Shown here in pieces: positions 33,961 to 43,052 of a DNA stretch of 59,337 nt (position 1 is its first letter; each line of letters begins with the position of its first letter). The notes beneath the pieces were generated by a model that made no database searches, had not been told where the DNA came from, and saw only the letters and a list, made by a program, of their open reading frames with translations. Source of the stretch: Nocardia lijiangensis NBRC 108240 (GTDB lineage Bacteria; Actinomycetota; Actinomycetes; Mycobacteriales; Mycobacteriaceae). A program made the translations under genes and the position numbers. Where the stretch lies: NCBI RefSeq assembly GCF_001613045.1, contig NZ_BDBP01000060.1:1-59337 (forward strand). Direction: 5' to 3'.

Positions 33961-35601
33961 CTACTTGCCGTTCGCCTCGTCGGCCGGGCGCTCTTCGGTC
34001 TGGGCCTTCGCCCAGCGGTAGTCGGGCTTGCCCGCGGGGGAACGCTTGATCTCCTCGACGAACCAGAGGCTGCGAGGGAGCTTGTAGGGCGCGATCTCCT
34101 TGGTCAGCACCGGGCGCAGCTCCTCCAGGGTGGGACGGTTTTCGCCGCGACACTGCACCACCGCGACGACGCGCTGACCCCAGCGCTCGTCGTCGACGCC
34201 GACCACCAGCGCGTCGAAGATCTCCGGGTGCGATTTCAGCGCGCCCTCGACCTCTTCGGGGAAGATCTTCTCGCCGCCGCTGTTGATGCTGACCGAACCG
34301 CGGCCGAGCATCGTGACGGTGCCGTCCTCTTCGACCCGGGCGTAGTCGCCGGGGATCGAGTAGCGAGTTCCGTTGAGCTCCTTGAAGGTCGCGGCGGTCT
34401 TGGCCTCGTCCTTGTAGTAGCCGAGTGGAATGTGACCCTTGCGCGCGAGAATGCCGATCTGGCCGGATCCCGGCACCACCGGATTGCCCGCCTCGTCGAG
34501 CACCTCGGTGGAAGCGTCGATCTTCACCCGCGGTCCGCCGGTGTGCGCCTCGCCCTTCGTGACCATGCTGAGCCCACCGAACCCGGTCTCGGAGGATCCG
34601 ATGGAGTCGGTGATCATCCGGTTCGGCAGCAGATCGAGCAGCTTCTCCTTGATGGCGGGCGAGAAGAGCGCCGCGCTACTGGCGATCGCGAACAGCGTCG
34701 AAAGGTCGTACGGCTTACCGGTTTCCGGGTTGCCCTCGATCAACGCGTCCAGCATCGGCCTGGCCATGGCGTCACCGGTGATGAAGATGAGGTTGATGCC
34801 GTGGCGGTCGATGTGCTGCCACACGCCGTGCCCGGTGAACTCCGGGATCATCACGGTCTTGCCGCCGCCGAACAGGCTCTGGAAGGTGGCCCACTGGGAA
34901 CCGCCGTGGATCATCGGCGGGATCGGGAAACGGGTCATCGCCGGGTTGGCCGCGCCGAGCTTGGCCAGATCCCATTCGTCGGCGACATATTCGCCGGTGA
35001 GGAAGTTGATGCCGCCGCCGAGCACGCGCCACACGTCCTCCTGCCGCCACATCACGCCCTTGGGCATGCCGGTGGTGCCGCCGGTGTAGAGCATGTACAG
35101 GTCATCGGGGGAACGTTCACCGAAATCGCGTGCGCCCGAGGACTGCGCCAGCACCGCTTCGTATTCCACCGAATCCGCTGCGGTGGGGATCGTGCCGGTC
35201 GTATCGTCGTCCACGACGATGACGGTGCGCAGCTGCGGGGTCGCGGCCCGGACCACGGCCACCTTGTCGCTGTAGCGTCGCTCGTGAATCAGCGCGACCA
35301 TGTCCGAATTGTCGAAGATGTATTGCAACTCGTTCTCGACGTATCGGTAGTTCACGTTGATCATCACGGCGCGCGCTTTGAACACCGCGACCATGGCCTC
35401 GACGGCCTCGATGGTGTTGCGCGAGTAGATGCCCACCTTGTCGCCCGGCTGTACACCTTGTTCCAGCAGGTAGTGGGCCAATTTGTTGGCGCGCTCCTCC
35501 AGCTGAGCGTAGGTCACCTCACGGCTGTCGTCGGCCAGCGCGACGCGATCGGGCATGAGGTCGATGGCATGTTCGACGAGGTCGGCTATGTTGTGGCTCA
35601 C
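33961..35601 (-). CDS. fadD19: steroid side-chain acyl-CoA ligase FadD19
   Basis: A 546-residue adenylate-forming ligase. The P-loop MLYTGGTTGMPKG, the SIGSSETGFGG adenylation motif, GDYARVEEDGT and the C-terminal lysine region RSPAGKPDYRW are all present. FadD19 activates C26/C24 steroid carboxylates with CoA and is required for C24-branched sterols. The divergent partner echA19 and the KstR-type site between them match the M. tuberculosis arrangement (Rv3515c/Rv3516). Start is GTG 35601. Confidence 0.92.
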   Translation of the reverse strand: MSHNIADLVEHAIDLMPDRVALADDSREVTYAQLEERANKLAHYLLEQGVQPGDKVGIYSRNTIEAVEAMVAVFKARAVMINVNYRYVENELQYIFDNSDMVALIHERRYSDKVAVVRAATPQLRTVIVVDDDTTGTIPTAADSVEYEAVLAQSSGARDFGERSPDDLYMLYTGGTTGMPKGVMWRQEDVWRVLGGGINFLTGEYVADEWDLAKLGAANPAMTRFPIPPMIHGGSQWATFQSLFGGGKTVMIPEFTGHGVWQHIDRHGINLIFITGDAMARPMLDALIEGNPETGKPYDLSTLFAIASSAALFSPAIKEKLLDLLPNRMITDSIGSSETGFGGLSMVTKGEAHTGGPRVKIDASTEVLDEAGNPVVPGSGQIGILARKGHIPLGYYKDEAKTAATFKELNGTRYSIPGDYARVEEDGTVTMLGRGSVSINSGGEKIFPEEVEGALKSHPEIFDALVVGVDDERWGQRVVAVVQCRGENRPTLEELRPVLTKEIAPYKLPRSLWFVEEIKRSPAGKPDYRWAKAQTEERPADEANGK

Positions 35602-35611
35602 ACGCTAAAAA

Positions 35612-35625
35612 TAGAACGTGTTACT
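35612..35625. promoter_or_regulatory. KstR-type operator between fadD19 and echA19
   Basis: TAGAACGTGTTACT matches seven of eight fixed positions. It is 10 bases from the fadD19 start and 36 from echA19, in a 60-base divergent promoter. Confidence 0.65.
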
Positions 35626-35661
35626 GTTCTTGACAAGGCTCGAAAGTCAGGAGAATCCGCA

Positions 35662-36444
35662 ATGCCGCACTGCCTCGTCGAGAAGCGCGACCACGTTCTC
35701 ATCGTCACCATGAACCGGCCGGAGGCCCGCAACGCGCTGTCGGCCGAAATGATGGCGATCATGCGCGACGCCTGGGACCAGGTGGACAGCGATCCGGACA
35801 TTCGGGTGGCGATCCTGACCGGCGCGGGCGGCGCCTTCTGCGCGGGCGCGGACCTCAAGGCGATGACCACCCAGCACCCCGGCGATTCGTTCAAGGGCGG
35901 CGGCTGGGACCTGTCCAAGATCGAGGCGCTGCTCAAGGGCCGCAGGCTCACCAAGCCGCTCATCGCGGCGGTCGAGGGCCCGGCCATCGCGGGCGGCACC
36001 GAGATCCTGCAGGGCACCGACATCCGCGTGGCCGGGCAGAGCGCGAAATTCGGTGTGTCCGAGGCACGTTGGGGCCTGTTCCCGCTCGGCGGCTCCGCGG
36101 TGCGCCTGGTGCGCCAGATCCCCTACACCGTGGCCGCCGACATCCTGCTCACCGGCAGGCACATCACCGCGCCGGAGGCCAAGGAGATCGGGCTGATCGG
36201 GCATGTCGTCCCGGACGGCACCGCGCTGGACAAGGCGCTCGAGATCGCCGGACTGATCGCGGCCAACGGCCCGCTCGCGGTGCAGGCCATTCTGCGCACC
36301 ATCCGCGACACCGAGGGCATGCACGAGGAAGAGGCCTTCAAGATCGATGCCGAGCTCGGCGCGGAGGTCTTCAAGTCGGCCGATGCCAAGGAAGGGCCGA
36401 AGGCGTTCGCGGAGAAGCGCAAGCCCACTTTCTCCGGCAACTGA
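35662..36444 (+). CDS. echA19: enoyl-CoA hydratase EchA19
   Basis: A 260-residue crotonase-fold hydratase. The oxyanion-hole segments are GAGGAFCAGADLKAM and EGPAIAGGTEI; SEARWGLFPLGGS follows and carries the acidic catalytic position. EchA19 hydrates a steroid enoyl-CoA in side-chain beta-oxidation. Start ATG 35662 has CAGGAGA nine bases upstream. A much longer open frame begins at 34228, but that upstream part is antisense to fadD19. Confidence 0.92.
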   Translation: MPHCLVEKRDHVLIVTMNRPEARNALSAEMMAIMRDAWDQVDSDPDIRVAILTGAGGAFCAGADLKAMTTQHPGDSFKGGGWDLSKIEALLKGRRLTKPLIAAVEGPAIAGGTEILQGTDIRVAGQSAKFGVSEARWGLFPLGGSAVRLVRQIPYTVAADILLTGRHITAPEAKEIGLIGHVVPDGTALDKALEIAGLIAANGPLAVQAILRTIRDTEGMHEEEAFKIDAELGAEVFKSADAKEGPKAFAEKRKPTFSGN

Positions 36445-36458
36445 CGCCGAATACCGCT

Positions 36459-36489
36459 CGGCCCCCGGCGCGTTCGCGCACGGGGGCCG
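36459..36489. terminator. hairpin between convergent echA19 and VOC genes
   Basis: CGGCCCCCG pairs with CGGGGGCCG, with an inner GCGCG/CGCGC extension. It sits between two convergent stops and can act in both directions; no strong T run. Confidence 0.55.
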
Positions 36490-36504
36490 CGTTGTGTCCG
36501 GGCG

Positions 36505-36924
36505 TCAGTTGGCGCCCGGGTAGTCCATCCAGAACGGCTCCCACTGGTGGCCGTCGGGGTCGATGAAGGTGCGGCCGTGCATCCCGACCTGCGCCTCCTG
36601 GGCGCGCTTGTCCTCGTTGACCTCCTCGGTGGCGCCCGCGGCCACCGCAGCCGCGGTCAGCTGGTCGACCTCCTGCGCGCTCGACAGCGAGAGCGCGTAG
36701 GCGGCGGCCGTGGCCGAGACGGTGTCGGCGATCGGCCGCTTGCTGAAGGTCGTGAAGTATTCCCTGGTCAGCAGCATCAGGCAGATGTTGTCGTCGACGA
36801 CGATGCAGGAGGCGTTCTCGTCGGTGAAGTCCTGATTCACCTTCCAGCCCAGGGCCTCGTAGAAGGCCTTCGACCGGTCCAGATCGGTGACCGGAAGGTT
36901 GATGAAGATCATCTTGCTGCTCAT
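36505..36924 (-). CDS. VOC-family (glyoxalase-like) protein
   Basis: A 139-residue single-domain vicinal-oxygen-chelate protein: FINLPVTDLDRSKAFYEALG opens the first beta-alpha-beta module and MHGRTFIDPDGHQWEPFWMD closes the second. The last motif supplies a metal ligand. Family functions run from glyoxalase to antibiotic binding; this DUF-like group is mostly uncharacterised. It diverges from the ECF sigma gene over 177 bases, which may be a shared regulatory region. The SigG regulon in M. tuberculosis includes VOC genes. Confidence 0.83.
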   Translation of the reverse strand: MSSKMIFINLPVTDLDRSKAFYEALGWKVNQDFTDENASCIVVDDNICLMLLTREYFTTFSKRPIADTVSATAAAYALSLSSAQEVDQLTAAAVAAGATEEVNEDKRAQEAQVGMHGRTFIDPDGHQWEPFWMDYPGAN

Positions 36925-37101
36925 GTTCTCGTCCTCTCAGGGCGCGTTGGCGGGTTCACACGTAGAGACGGAGCCGGCTGCGCGAACTCATCGCTTTTAT
37001 CGCCTGTGATCGCGGTCACGACGTTTCCGGCCGATCTTGGTCCAGGTGCGACCGTGTTTCGGGCCTGTTTTGTGTCGGTGGGCTGTGGCATGGTGACATC
37101 C

Positions 37102-38103
37102 ATGAGCGACTCGGCCAGCCCGTTCACCACACTCTCGCCCGACGTGCTCGCATCATTCGAGAGCCACCGGCGGGAGCTGTGCGCCTACGCGTACCGCATG
37201 CTCGGTTCCTCCTTCGAGGCCGAGGACGCGGTGCAGGAGACCTTCACCAGGGCGTGGAAGTCCTACGACTCCTTCGAGGGCCGGGCCAGCCTGCGATCCT
37301 GGCTGTACCGCATCACCACCAACGTCTGCCTGGACATGCTCGACGGTCCGCAGCGCCGGGCCAGGCCGATGGATCTGTCCGGCCCCGGCAGGCCGGATTC
37401 GCCGCTGCCCGCGCCGCAGCCGGACTACGTCTGGATCGAGCCGATCCCGAATGCCCTTGCCTTCGGGGCGGATCCGGCCGAACACGCGGCCACCAAGGAC
37501 ACCCTGCGGCTGGCCTTCGTCGCGGCATGTCAGCATCTGCCCGCGACCCAGCGCGCCATCCTGATCATGCGCGAGGTGCTGCGCTTCTCGGCGAACGAGA
37601 CAGCCGAGGCTCTCACCATGTCGCCCGCCTCGGTGAACAGTGCCTTGCAGCGCGCCAGGGCCACCATGTCCAAGGTGCAGCCGGCCAGCACCGACGGCTA
37701 CGACGAATCCGACGAGAATCAGCGCAAACTGATCGACGATTTCGTCGCCGCCTTCGAGGCCTACGACATGGACACGCTGACCACGCTGTTGAAAGCCGAT
37801 GTGGCACTGTCCATGCCGCCCTTCGAGCTGTGGATCTCCGGCCCGGAGAACGTGGCCACGTTCATGCTCGGCACCGGCAGCGCGTGCGCGGGATCCCGGA
37901 TGGTCCGCCTGGAAGGCGCAAACGGCCTCCCCGCCTTCGGCCACTACAAGCCGACCGAGGAACCGGGCGTGTTCGTGCCGTGGTCGATCACGGTGCTGGA
38001 GATGGACGGCGACACCATCTCGGGTCTCAACTTCTTCCTGGACACCGAGCGGTTGTTCCCGCTGTTCGACCTGCCGATGGAGTTGCGCGAACCTGCTGTG
38101 TGA
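37102..38103 (+). CDS. ECF sigma factor with C-terminal SnoaL-like domain (SigG-like)
   Basis: A 333-residue sigma factor. Region 2 (about 25-95) has AYRMLGSSFEAEDAVQETF, region 4 (about 155-210) has LPATQRAILIMREVL and SPASVNSALQRAR. A C-terminal SnoaL-like domain (about 220-330) follows, as in the SigG/SigJ type, where it regulates activity without a separate anti-sigma. I chose ATG 37102, with GGTGA seven bases upstream; ATG 37090 adds four residues. No anti-sigma gene is adjacent. Confidence 0.88.
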   Translation: MSDSASPFTTLSPDVLASFESHRRELCAYAYRMLGSSFEAEDAVQETFTRAWKSYDSFEGRASLRSWLYRITTNVCLDMLDGPQRRARPMDLSGPGRPDSPLPAPQPDYVWIEPIPNALAFGADPAEHAATKDTLRLAFVAACQHLPATQRAILIMREVLRFSANETAEALTMSPASVNSALQRARATMSKVQPASTDGYDESDENQRKLIDDFVAAFEAYDMDTLTTLLKADVALSMPPFELWISGPENVATFMLGTGSACAGSRMVRLEGANGLPAFGHYKPTEEPGVFVPWSITVLEMDGDTISGLNFFLDTERLFPLFDLPMELREPAV

Positions 38104-38127
38104 GGGTTCCGATCAGGGGCCGAACCC

Positions 38128-39726
38128 CTACGACGAAGGCACGTACCGGTCGCGCAACTTGCGCTTGTACAGCTTCCCGTTCGGGTCGCGGGGAAGCTCG
38201 GGGAGGTAGTCGATCGAGCGCGGCATCTTGTACTTCGCCAATTGCGTTGCCGCAAAAGCGAGTAGCTCGGCGGTGAGGTCAGCGGTGCCGTCCACGCCTT
38301 CCGCGGGCTGGACCACGGCCTTCACCTCCTGCCCCCAGTCCGGGTGCGGGATGCCGAAGACCGCGACGTCGGCGACCTTCGGGTGGGTGACGAGCACGCT
38401 CTCGATCTCGGCGGGGTAGATGTTCACGCCGCCGGAGAGAATCAGGTCCGAGCGGCGGTCGCACAGGTAGAGGTAGCCGTCCTCGTCGAGGTAGCCGATG
38501 TCGCCGACGGTGAACAGGTCGCCGACCCTGGCGTCGTCGGTCTTGGCCTTGTCGTGGTGGTACTCGAAGCTGGACGCGCCCATCTTCATGTACACCAGGC
38601 CGGTCTCGTTCGCGGGGACCTCGCTGCCGTCCTCCTCGCTGAGCACCTTGATCACCGACCACGGCCACGCCTTGCCGACCGAACCGGGCTTGCGCAGCCA
38701 GTCGGCGCCGTTGATCACCGTGCCGCCGCCCTCGGTCGCGGCGTAGTACTCGGTGACCGTCGGGCCCCACCACTCCAGCATCTGACGCTTGGTCTCCTGC
38801 GGGCACGGCGCCGCACCGTGCACCATGCTGCGCAGCGAGGACACGTCGTACTTCGCGCGCACCGCCTCCGGAAGCGCGAGCAGCCGGTGGAACTGGGTGG
38901 GCACCATGTGACTGTGGGTGACCCGGTACTTGTCGATCAGCCGCAGCATCTCCTCGGCTTCCCACTTGTCCATGAGAACGAGCGTGTGCCCCAACTGGAT
39001 CGAGATGGTCGCGAAGTTCAGCACCGCGGTGTGGTACAGCGGCGAACCGCAGATGTGCACGTGATCGTCGTAGGGCGTCAGCTCGAACAGACCGAAGAAC
39101 GCGGCGGTGTGCGGCGGAACCACGTCGGGGTCGGCGCCGGTCAGCGGACGCCGAACTCCCTTGGGGCGGCCCGTGGTTCCCGAGGTGTAGAGCATCGGCG
39201 CGCCGGTGCTGCGCTCGGACGGACGACCGGTGTCGGCCGCACCGAGCCAGGCCACCGACTTGAAGCCCTCGATCTCGCCGACCGAAAAGCGCGCCGTGGC
39301 AGGCAGACCCGCCTCGTCGGCGGCGGCCTTCGCGGCGGCAGCGAACCGGTCGCTCGCGAAGAACGCCTTCGCCTCGCTGTCCTGGAGGATGTAGGCCACC
39401 TCGGGGCCGGTGAGATGCCAGTTCACCGCGACGATGTAGAGCCCCGACTGGTAGGCCGCGAAGTAGGCGGCGATCGCCTCGACGCAGTTGTGCACCATGC
39501 TCACCAGCACGTCGCCCGTCCGCAGGCCGAGGGCGCGCAGCCCGGTGGCGTAGCGATCGGCGAGCGTGGCCAGTTCGCGATAGGTCACCTCCCGGCCCGA
39601 AGGATCGACCATGGCGATCCGATCGGGTTCGGCGTTCGCGATGTTCCACAGACCGAGAATTTTCACCGACTCCTGCACGGAGGGATCGTGCGGAGGCGGA
39701 GCCGACGGGGCGGGCGAGGCAGTCAC
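38128..39726 (-). CDS. acyl-CoA ligase (FadD family)
   Basis: A 532-residue adenylate-forming acyl-CoA ligase: P-loop MLYTSGTTGRPKGV, YYAATEGGG, GDIGYLDEDGYLYL and C-terminal lysine region RDPNGKLYKRKL. It is not a close match to FadD17 or FadD19, so its substrate (sterol acid or other) is open. I chose GTG 39726 because the longer frame from TTG 39762 would run through the KstR-type operator. The operator edge is 11 bases upstream and no clear ribosome site is visible, so a leaderless mRNA is likely. It follows the LLM gene on the same strand after 22 bases. Confidence 0.87.
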   Translation of the reverse strand: MTASPAPSAPPPHDPSVQESVKILGLWNIANAEPDRIAMVDPSGREVTYRELATLADRYATGLRALGLRTGDVLVSMVHNCVEAIAAYFAAYQSGLYIVAVNWHLTGPEVAYILQDSEAKAFFASDRFAAAAKAAADEAGLPATARFSVGEIEGFKSVAWLGAADTGRPSERSTGAPMLYTSGTTGRPKGVRRPLTGADPDVVPPHTAAFFGLFELTPYDDHVHICGSPLYHTAVLNFATISIQLGHTLVLMDKWEAEEMLRLIDKYRVTHSHMVPTQFHRLLALPEAVRAKYDVSSLRSMVHGAAPCPQETKRQMLEWWGPTVTEYYAATEGGGTVINGADWLRKPGSVGKAWPWSVIKVLSEEDGSEVPANETGLVYMKMGASSFEYHHDKAKTDDARVGDLFTVGDIGYLDEDGYLYLCDRRSDLILSGGVNIYPAEIESVLVTHPKVADVAVFGIPHPDWGQEVKAVVQPAEGVDGTADLTAELLAFAATQLAKYKMPRSIDYLPELPRDPNGKLYKRKLRDRYVPSS

Positions 39727-39737
39727 CCCATTGAATT

Positions 39738-39751
39738 TAGAACGCGTTCTA
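39738..39751. promoter_or_regulatory. KstR-type operator, perfect palindrome
   Basis: TAGAACGCGTTCTA is a perfect palindrome and fits all eight fixed positions. It overlaps the last codon and stop of the LLM gene and lies 11 bases before the acyl-CoA ligase start, so it can give that gene its own promoter. Confidence 0.75.
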
Positions 39752-40786
39752 CTGATCGACAAGGGGTGCGAGCCGGTGCAATTGTTCGATGTCCGGAACG
39801 GACACGAGCATCATGGTGACGCCCGCGGCCTCCCAGACCTTCAATTGCCGACGCACATGCTCCTCGTCGCCGATGATGGCGGTGTCCAGGATCAGCTCGT
39901 CCGGAACGACGGCCGCCGCCTCGGCCTTCTTGCCCGCCTGGAACAGCCTGCCGATCTCGTCGACCTCGCGCTCGTAGCCCATCCGCCGGTAGACCTGGGC
40001 ATGGAAGTTCAGCTCCGGCGCGCCCATGCCGCCGATGTAGAGCGCCATGATCCAGCGCATCCGTTCCAGCTCGGCGGCGGGGTCGTCGGTGATCACCACC
40101 TGGCAGCTGGCGGCGATCTCGAAGTCCTCGCGCGACCGGCGCGCGCCCGCCCGCGCGAATCCCTCGTCGAGCCAGTCGTTGTACATGTTCGCCAGCCGCG
40201 GCGCGTAGTAGATCGCCAGCCAGCCGTCGGCGATCTCGGCGGTGAGCGCCACGTTCTTCGGCCCTTCCGCGCCCAGCCAGATCGGCAAATCCGCACGTAG
40301 CGGGTGCACGATCGGCTTGAGCGGCTTGCCGAGCCCGGTCGAGCCCGGCCCGGTGTAGGGCAGCGGGTAGTGCGGCCCGTCGCTGGTCACCGGCGCCTCG
40401 CGGGCGAGGATGCGGCGGATGATGCCGACGTACTCGCGGGTGCGCTGCAAGGGCTTGGCGAACGGCTGCCCGTACCAGCCCTCCACCACCTGCGGGCCGG
40501 ACACCCCGAGCCCGAGGATCGCGCGACCGCCGCTGAGGTGATCGAGGGTCAGCGCGTGCATCGCGGTCGCGGCAGGCGTGCGCGCCGACATCTGCACCAC
40601 CGAGGTCCCCAGCCGGACCCGCTCGGTCGACGAACCCCACCAGGTGAGCGGACCGAAGGCGTCCGAGCCCCACGATTCGGCGGCGAAGACGGCGTCGAAG
40701 CCCGCCTTCTCGGCCGCCACGACCAACTCCCCCGCGTTCTGCGGCGGCTGCGCCATCCAATATCCGAGTTGCAATCCGAACTTCAT
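39749..40786 (-). CDS. LLM-class F420-dependent oxidoreductase (Rv3520c-like)
   Basis: A 345-residue luciferase-like TIM-barrel oxidoreductase. The N terminus MKFGLQLGYW and the segments HALTLDHLSGGRAILGLGVSG and PIWLGAEGPKNVALTAEIAD are typical of the F420-dependent group. The same gene (Rv3520c) lies beside the Rv3521-ltp4-ltp3 block in M. tuberculosis, suggesting a redox step in sterol breakdown; the reaction is unknown. The operator at 40859 lies 72 bases upstream. The stop TAG is inside the operator of the next gene. Confidence 0.88.
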   Translation of the reverse strand: MKFGLQLGYWMAQPPQNAGELVVAAEKAGFDAVFAAESWGSDAFGPLTWWGSSTERVRLGTSVVQMSARTPAATAMHALTLDHLSGGRAILGLGVSGPQVVEGWYGQPFAKPLQRTREYVGIIRRILAREAPVTSDGPHYPLPYTGPGSTGLGKPLKPIVHPLRADLPIWLGAEGPKNVALTAEIADGWLAIYYAPRLANMYNDWLDEGFARAGARRSREDFEIAASCQVVITDDPAAELERMRWIMALYIGGMGAPELNFHAQVYRRMGYEREVDEIGRLFQAGKKAEAAAVVPDELILDTAIIGDEEHVRRQLKVWEAAGVTMMLVSVPDIEQLHRLAPLVDQ

Positions 40787-40858
40787 GATTGTCCCTTTCT
40801 CAGGTACTTAGAGCGCATGGCCGGAGCGAAGGCGGAGGTACGCCCTTGCCACCAGAAT

Positions 40859-40872
40859 AAGAACCTGTTCTA
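40859..40872. promoter_or_regulatory. KstR-type operator between the LLM gene and the DUF35-ltp operon
   Basis: AAGAACCTGTTCTA matches seven of eight fixed positions (first T is A). It lies in the 253-base divergent gap 40787-41039, 72 bases from the LLM start and 167 from the plus-strand operon. Nothing else is apparent in the gap. Confidence 0.6.
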
Positions 40873-41039
40873 CTCGATGGCGTGACTAAGGGGAATACCG
40901 CGTCCGGCGTATTCACGGGTGGGGGCCCGACGGGATGAGCACCGCCGCGAACAGGGCGGGATGAACTCCGCCGGGAGCACGGCGCGACGACGGCCGCCGG
41001 AACAGCGGCGGGTGATGAAGAGCTGAGAGAGGGTCGGAA

Positions 41040-42005
41040 TTGGACACCAGCACGGCACCCGATGTGCTGAGCGCCCCGCTGCGGGCGCGATTCGACTACA
41101 CACGGTCGGTGGGACCGACCATCGGCAGATTCCTGACCGGTCTGCGGAGCCGCAGGGTGGTCGGCGTGCGCGGGTCGGACGGCCGGGTTCTGGTGCCGCC
41201 GCCCGAATACGATCCGGTGACCAGTGCGCCGCTGAGCGAATTCGTCGACGTCGCCGACACCGGCACCGTCGCTTCCTGGACCTGGGTGCGCGAACCGCTG
41301 CCCGGCCAGCCCTTCGACCGGCCGTTCGCCTGGGCGCTGATTCAGCTGGACGGCGCGGACACCAGCATGCTGCACGCCGTCGACGTCGCCGCGCCCGACC
41401 AGATGCGGACCGGCATGCGGGTACGAGCGCGCTGGGCCGAACAGACCGAGGGCACCATCAAGGACATCGTCTGCTTCGAGCCGGGCGAGCAGTCCACCAC
41501 CGAGCCCACCGCCGAAAGCGGCGAGCCGGTCACGATGATCATCGCGCCGGTCGATCTGTCCTACAAGCACACCGCTTCCCCGCAGGAGACCGTCTACCTG
41601 CGCGGACTCGCCGAGGGCAAACTGATCGGCGCGCGCACCGATACCGCGGGCAAGGTGTACTTCCCGCCGCGCGGGGCCAACCCGACCGACGGCAGGCCGA
41701 CCGACGACTACATCGAACTCTCCGATCACGGCACGGTCACCACCTTCTGCATTGTGAACGTCCCGTTCCTCGGACAGCGCATCAAACCGCCGTATGTCGC
41801 GGCCTATGTGCTGCTGGACGGCGCCGACATCCCCGTGCTGCACCTCGTGCTCGGCTGTGACGCAAGCGAAGTGCGGATGGGCATGCGCGTGAAGGCGGTG
41901 TGGAAGCCGCGCGAGGAGTGGGGTCACGGGCTGGAGAACGTCGACCACTTCGAGCCGAGCGGCGAGCCGGAAGCCGACTACGAGACCTACAAGCACCACC
42001 TGTGA
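41040..42005 (+). CDS. tandem DUF35/OB-fold protein (Rv3521-like)
   Basis: A 321-residue protein made of two similar OB-fold units of the DUF35 type. Unit one (about 35-145) contains DGRVLVPPPEYDP and GMRVRARW; unit two (about 190-300) contains AGKVYFPPRGANP and GMRVKAVW. The zinc-ribbon cysteines usual in single DUF35 proteins are absent from both. DUF35 proteins form complexes with thiolase-like aldolases (Ltp2 with ChsH2), and here ltp4 and ltp3 follow directly, so it is probably their partner. Start is TTG 41040 after GAGGG. Confidence 0.85.
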   Translation: MDTSTAPDVLSAPLRARFDYTRSVGPTIGRFLTGLRSRRVVGVRGSDGRVLVPPPEYDPVTSAPLSEFVDVADTGTVASWTWVREPLPGQPFDRPFAWALIQLDGADTSMLHAVDVAAPDQMRTGMRVRARWAEQTEGTIKDIVCFEPGEQSTTEPTAESGEPVTMIIAPVDLSYKHTASPQETVYLRGLAEGKLIGARTDTAGKVYFPPRGANPTDGRPTDDYIELSDHGTVTTFCIVNVPFLGQRIKPPYVAAYVLLDGADIPVLHLVLGCDASEVRMGMRVKAVWKPREEWGHGLENVDHFEPSGEPEADYETYKHHL

Positions 42006-42017
42006 GAGGCGCTTACG

Positions 42018-43052
42018 TTGACTGACAACGCCACCGACATCGCGGTCGTGGGTTTCGCCCACGCACCGCACGTGCCGGAGACCTTCGGCACCACCAACGG
42101 TGTCGAGATGCTGGTGCCCTGCTTCCAGCAGCTCTACACCGATCTGGGCATCACCAAGTCCGACATCGACTTCTGGTGCTCGGGCTCCTCCGATTACCTT
42201 GCCGGACGCGCCTTCTCGTTCATCTCCGCGGTCGACGCCATCGGCGCTGTGCCGCCCATCAACGAGTCGCACGTCGAGATGGACGCCGCGTGGGCGCTGT
42301 ACGAGGCGTTCGTGAAGCTGAAGTCCGGCCAGGCCCGCACCGCGCTGGTCTACGGCTTCGGCAAGTCCTCGGCGGGCACGCTGCGCCAGGTGCTCACCAT
42401 GCAGCTCGATCCGTACCTGGTCACTCCCCTGTGGCCGGACGCGCTGTCCATCGCGGGACTGCAAGCCAGGGCCGGACTGGACGCCGGGCGCTGGACCGAG
42501 CGCGACATGGCCGCCGTCGCCGCGGGCGACTCGGGTGACGTCGAAAGCCTGCTCGCCACACCGTATGTGGCGGATCCGCTGCGCGCACACGACTGCGCGC
42601 CGATCACCGACGGCGCGGCCGCCGTCGTGCTCGCGGTCGGCGATCGCGCCCGCGAATTGTGCGAGCGTCCCGCTTGGATCACCGGCATGGCGCACCGCAT
42701 CGACACCCCCGTGCTCGGTGCCCGCGACCTCACCGTCTCCCCCTCGACTTCGGCCGCGGCGCAGTCGGTTACCGGTGGCGACCTGAGCGGCTTCGATGTC
42801 GCCGAACTGCACGCGCAGTTCAGCCACCAGCAGCTGATCCTCACCGAGGCCATCGGATTGAAGCCGGAGACCCGAGTGAATCCGTCGGGCGGCGCACTGG
42901 CCGCCAACCCGATGTTCGCGGCGGGCTTGGAGCGCATCGGTTTCGCGGCCGAAGCCATCATGGCGGGCACCGCGAACCGCGCACTCGCCCACGCCACCAG
43001 CGGCCCCGCGCTGCAGCAGAATCTTGTGACCGTTTTGGAGGCGCTGGCATGA
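42018..43052 (+). CDS. ltp4: thiolase-like lipid-transfer protein Ltp4
   Basis: A 344-residue SCP-2/thiolase-fold protein. The thiolase-like core is clear (ESHVEMDAAWALYEAF, CAPITDGAAAVVLAVGD, NPSGGALAANPMFAAGLER), but the nucleophilic cysteine of true thiolases is not in the standard place. In Rhodococcus, Ltp3 and Ltp4 are required to remove C24-branched sterol side chains, probably as retro-aldolases. Start is TTG 42018 with GAGAGG upstream. The stop overlaps the ltp3 start (ATGA). Confidence 0.9.
   Translation: MTDNATDIAVVGFAHAPHVPETFGTTNGVEMLVPCFQQLYTDLGITKSDIDFWCSGSSDYLAGRAFSFISAVDAIGAVPPINESHVEMDAAWALYEAFVKLKSGQARTALVYGFGKSSAGTLRQVLTMQLDPYLVTPLWPDALSIAGLQARAGLDAGRWTERDMAAVAAGDSGDVESLLATPYVADPLRAHDCAPITDGAAAVVLAVGDRARELCERPAWITGMAHRIDTPVLGARDLTVSPSTSAAAQSVTGGDLSGFDVAELHAQFSHQQLILTEAIGLKPETRVNPSGGALAANPMFAAGLERIGFAAEAIMAGTANRALAHATSGPALQQNLVTVLEALA

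Noticed and set aside
34228..35661. Long N-terminal extension of echA19
   Set aside because: The extension is antisense to fadD19, crosses the operator and has no hydratase similarity; ATG 35662 has a ribosome site.
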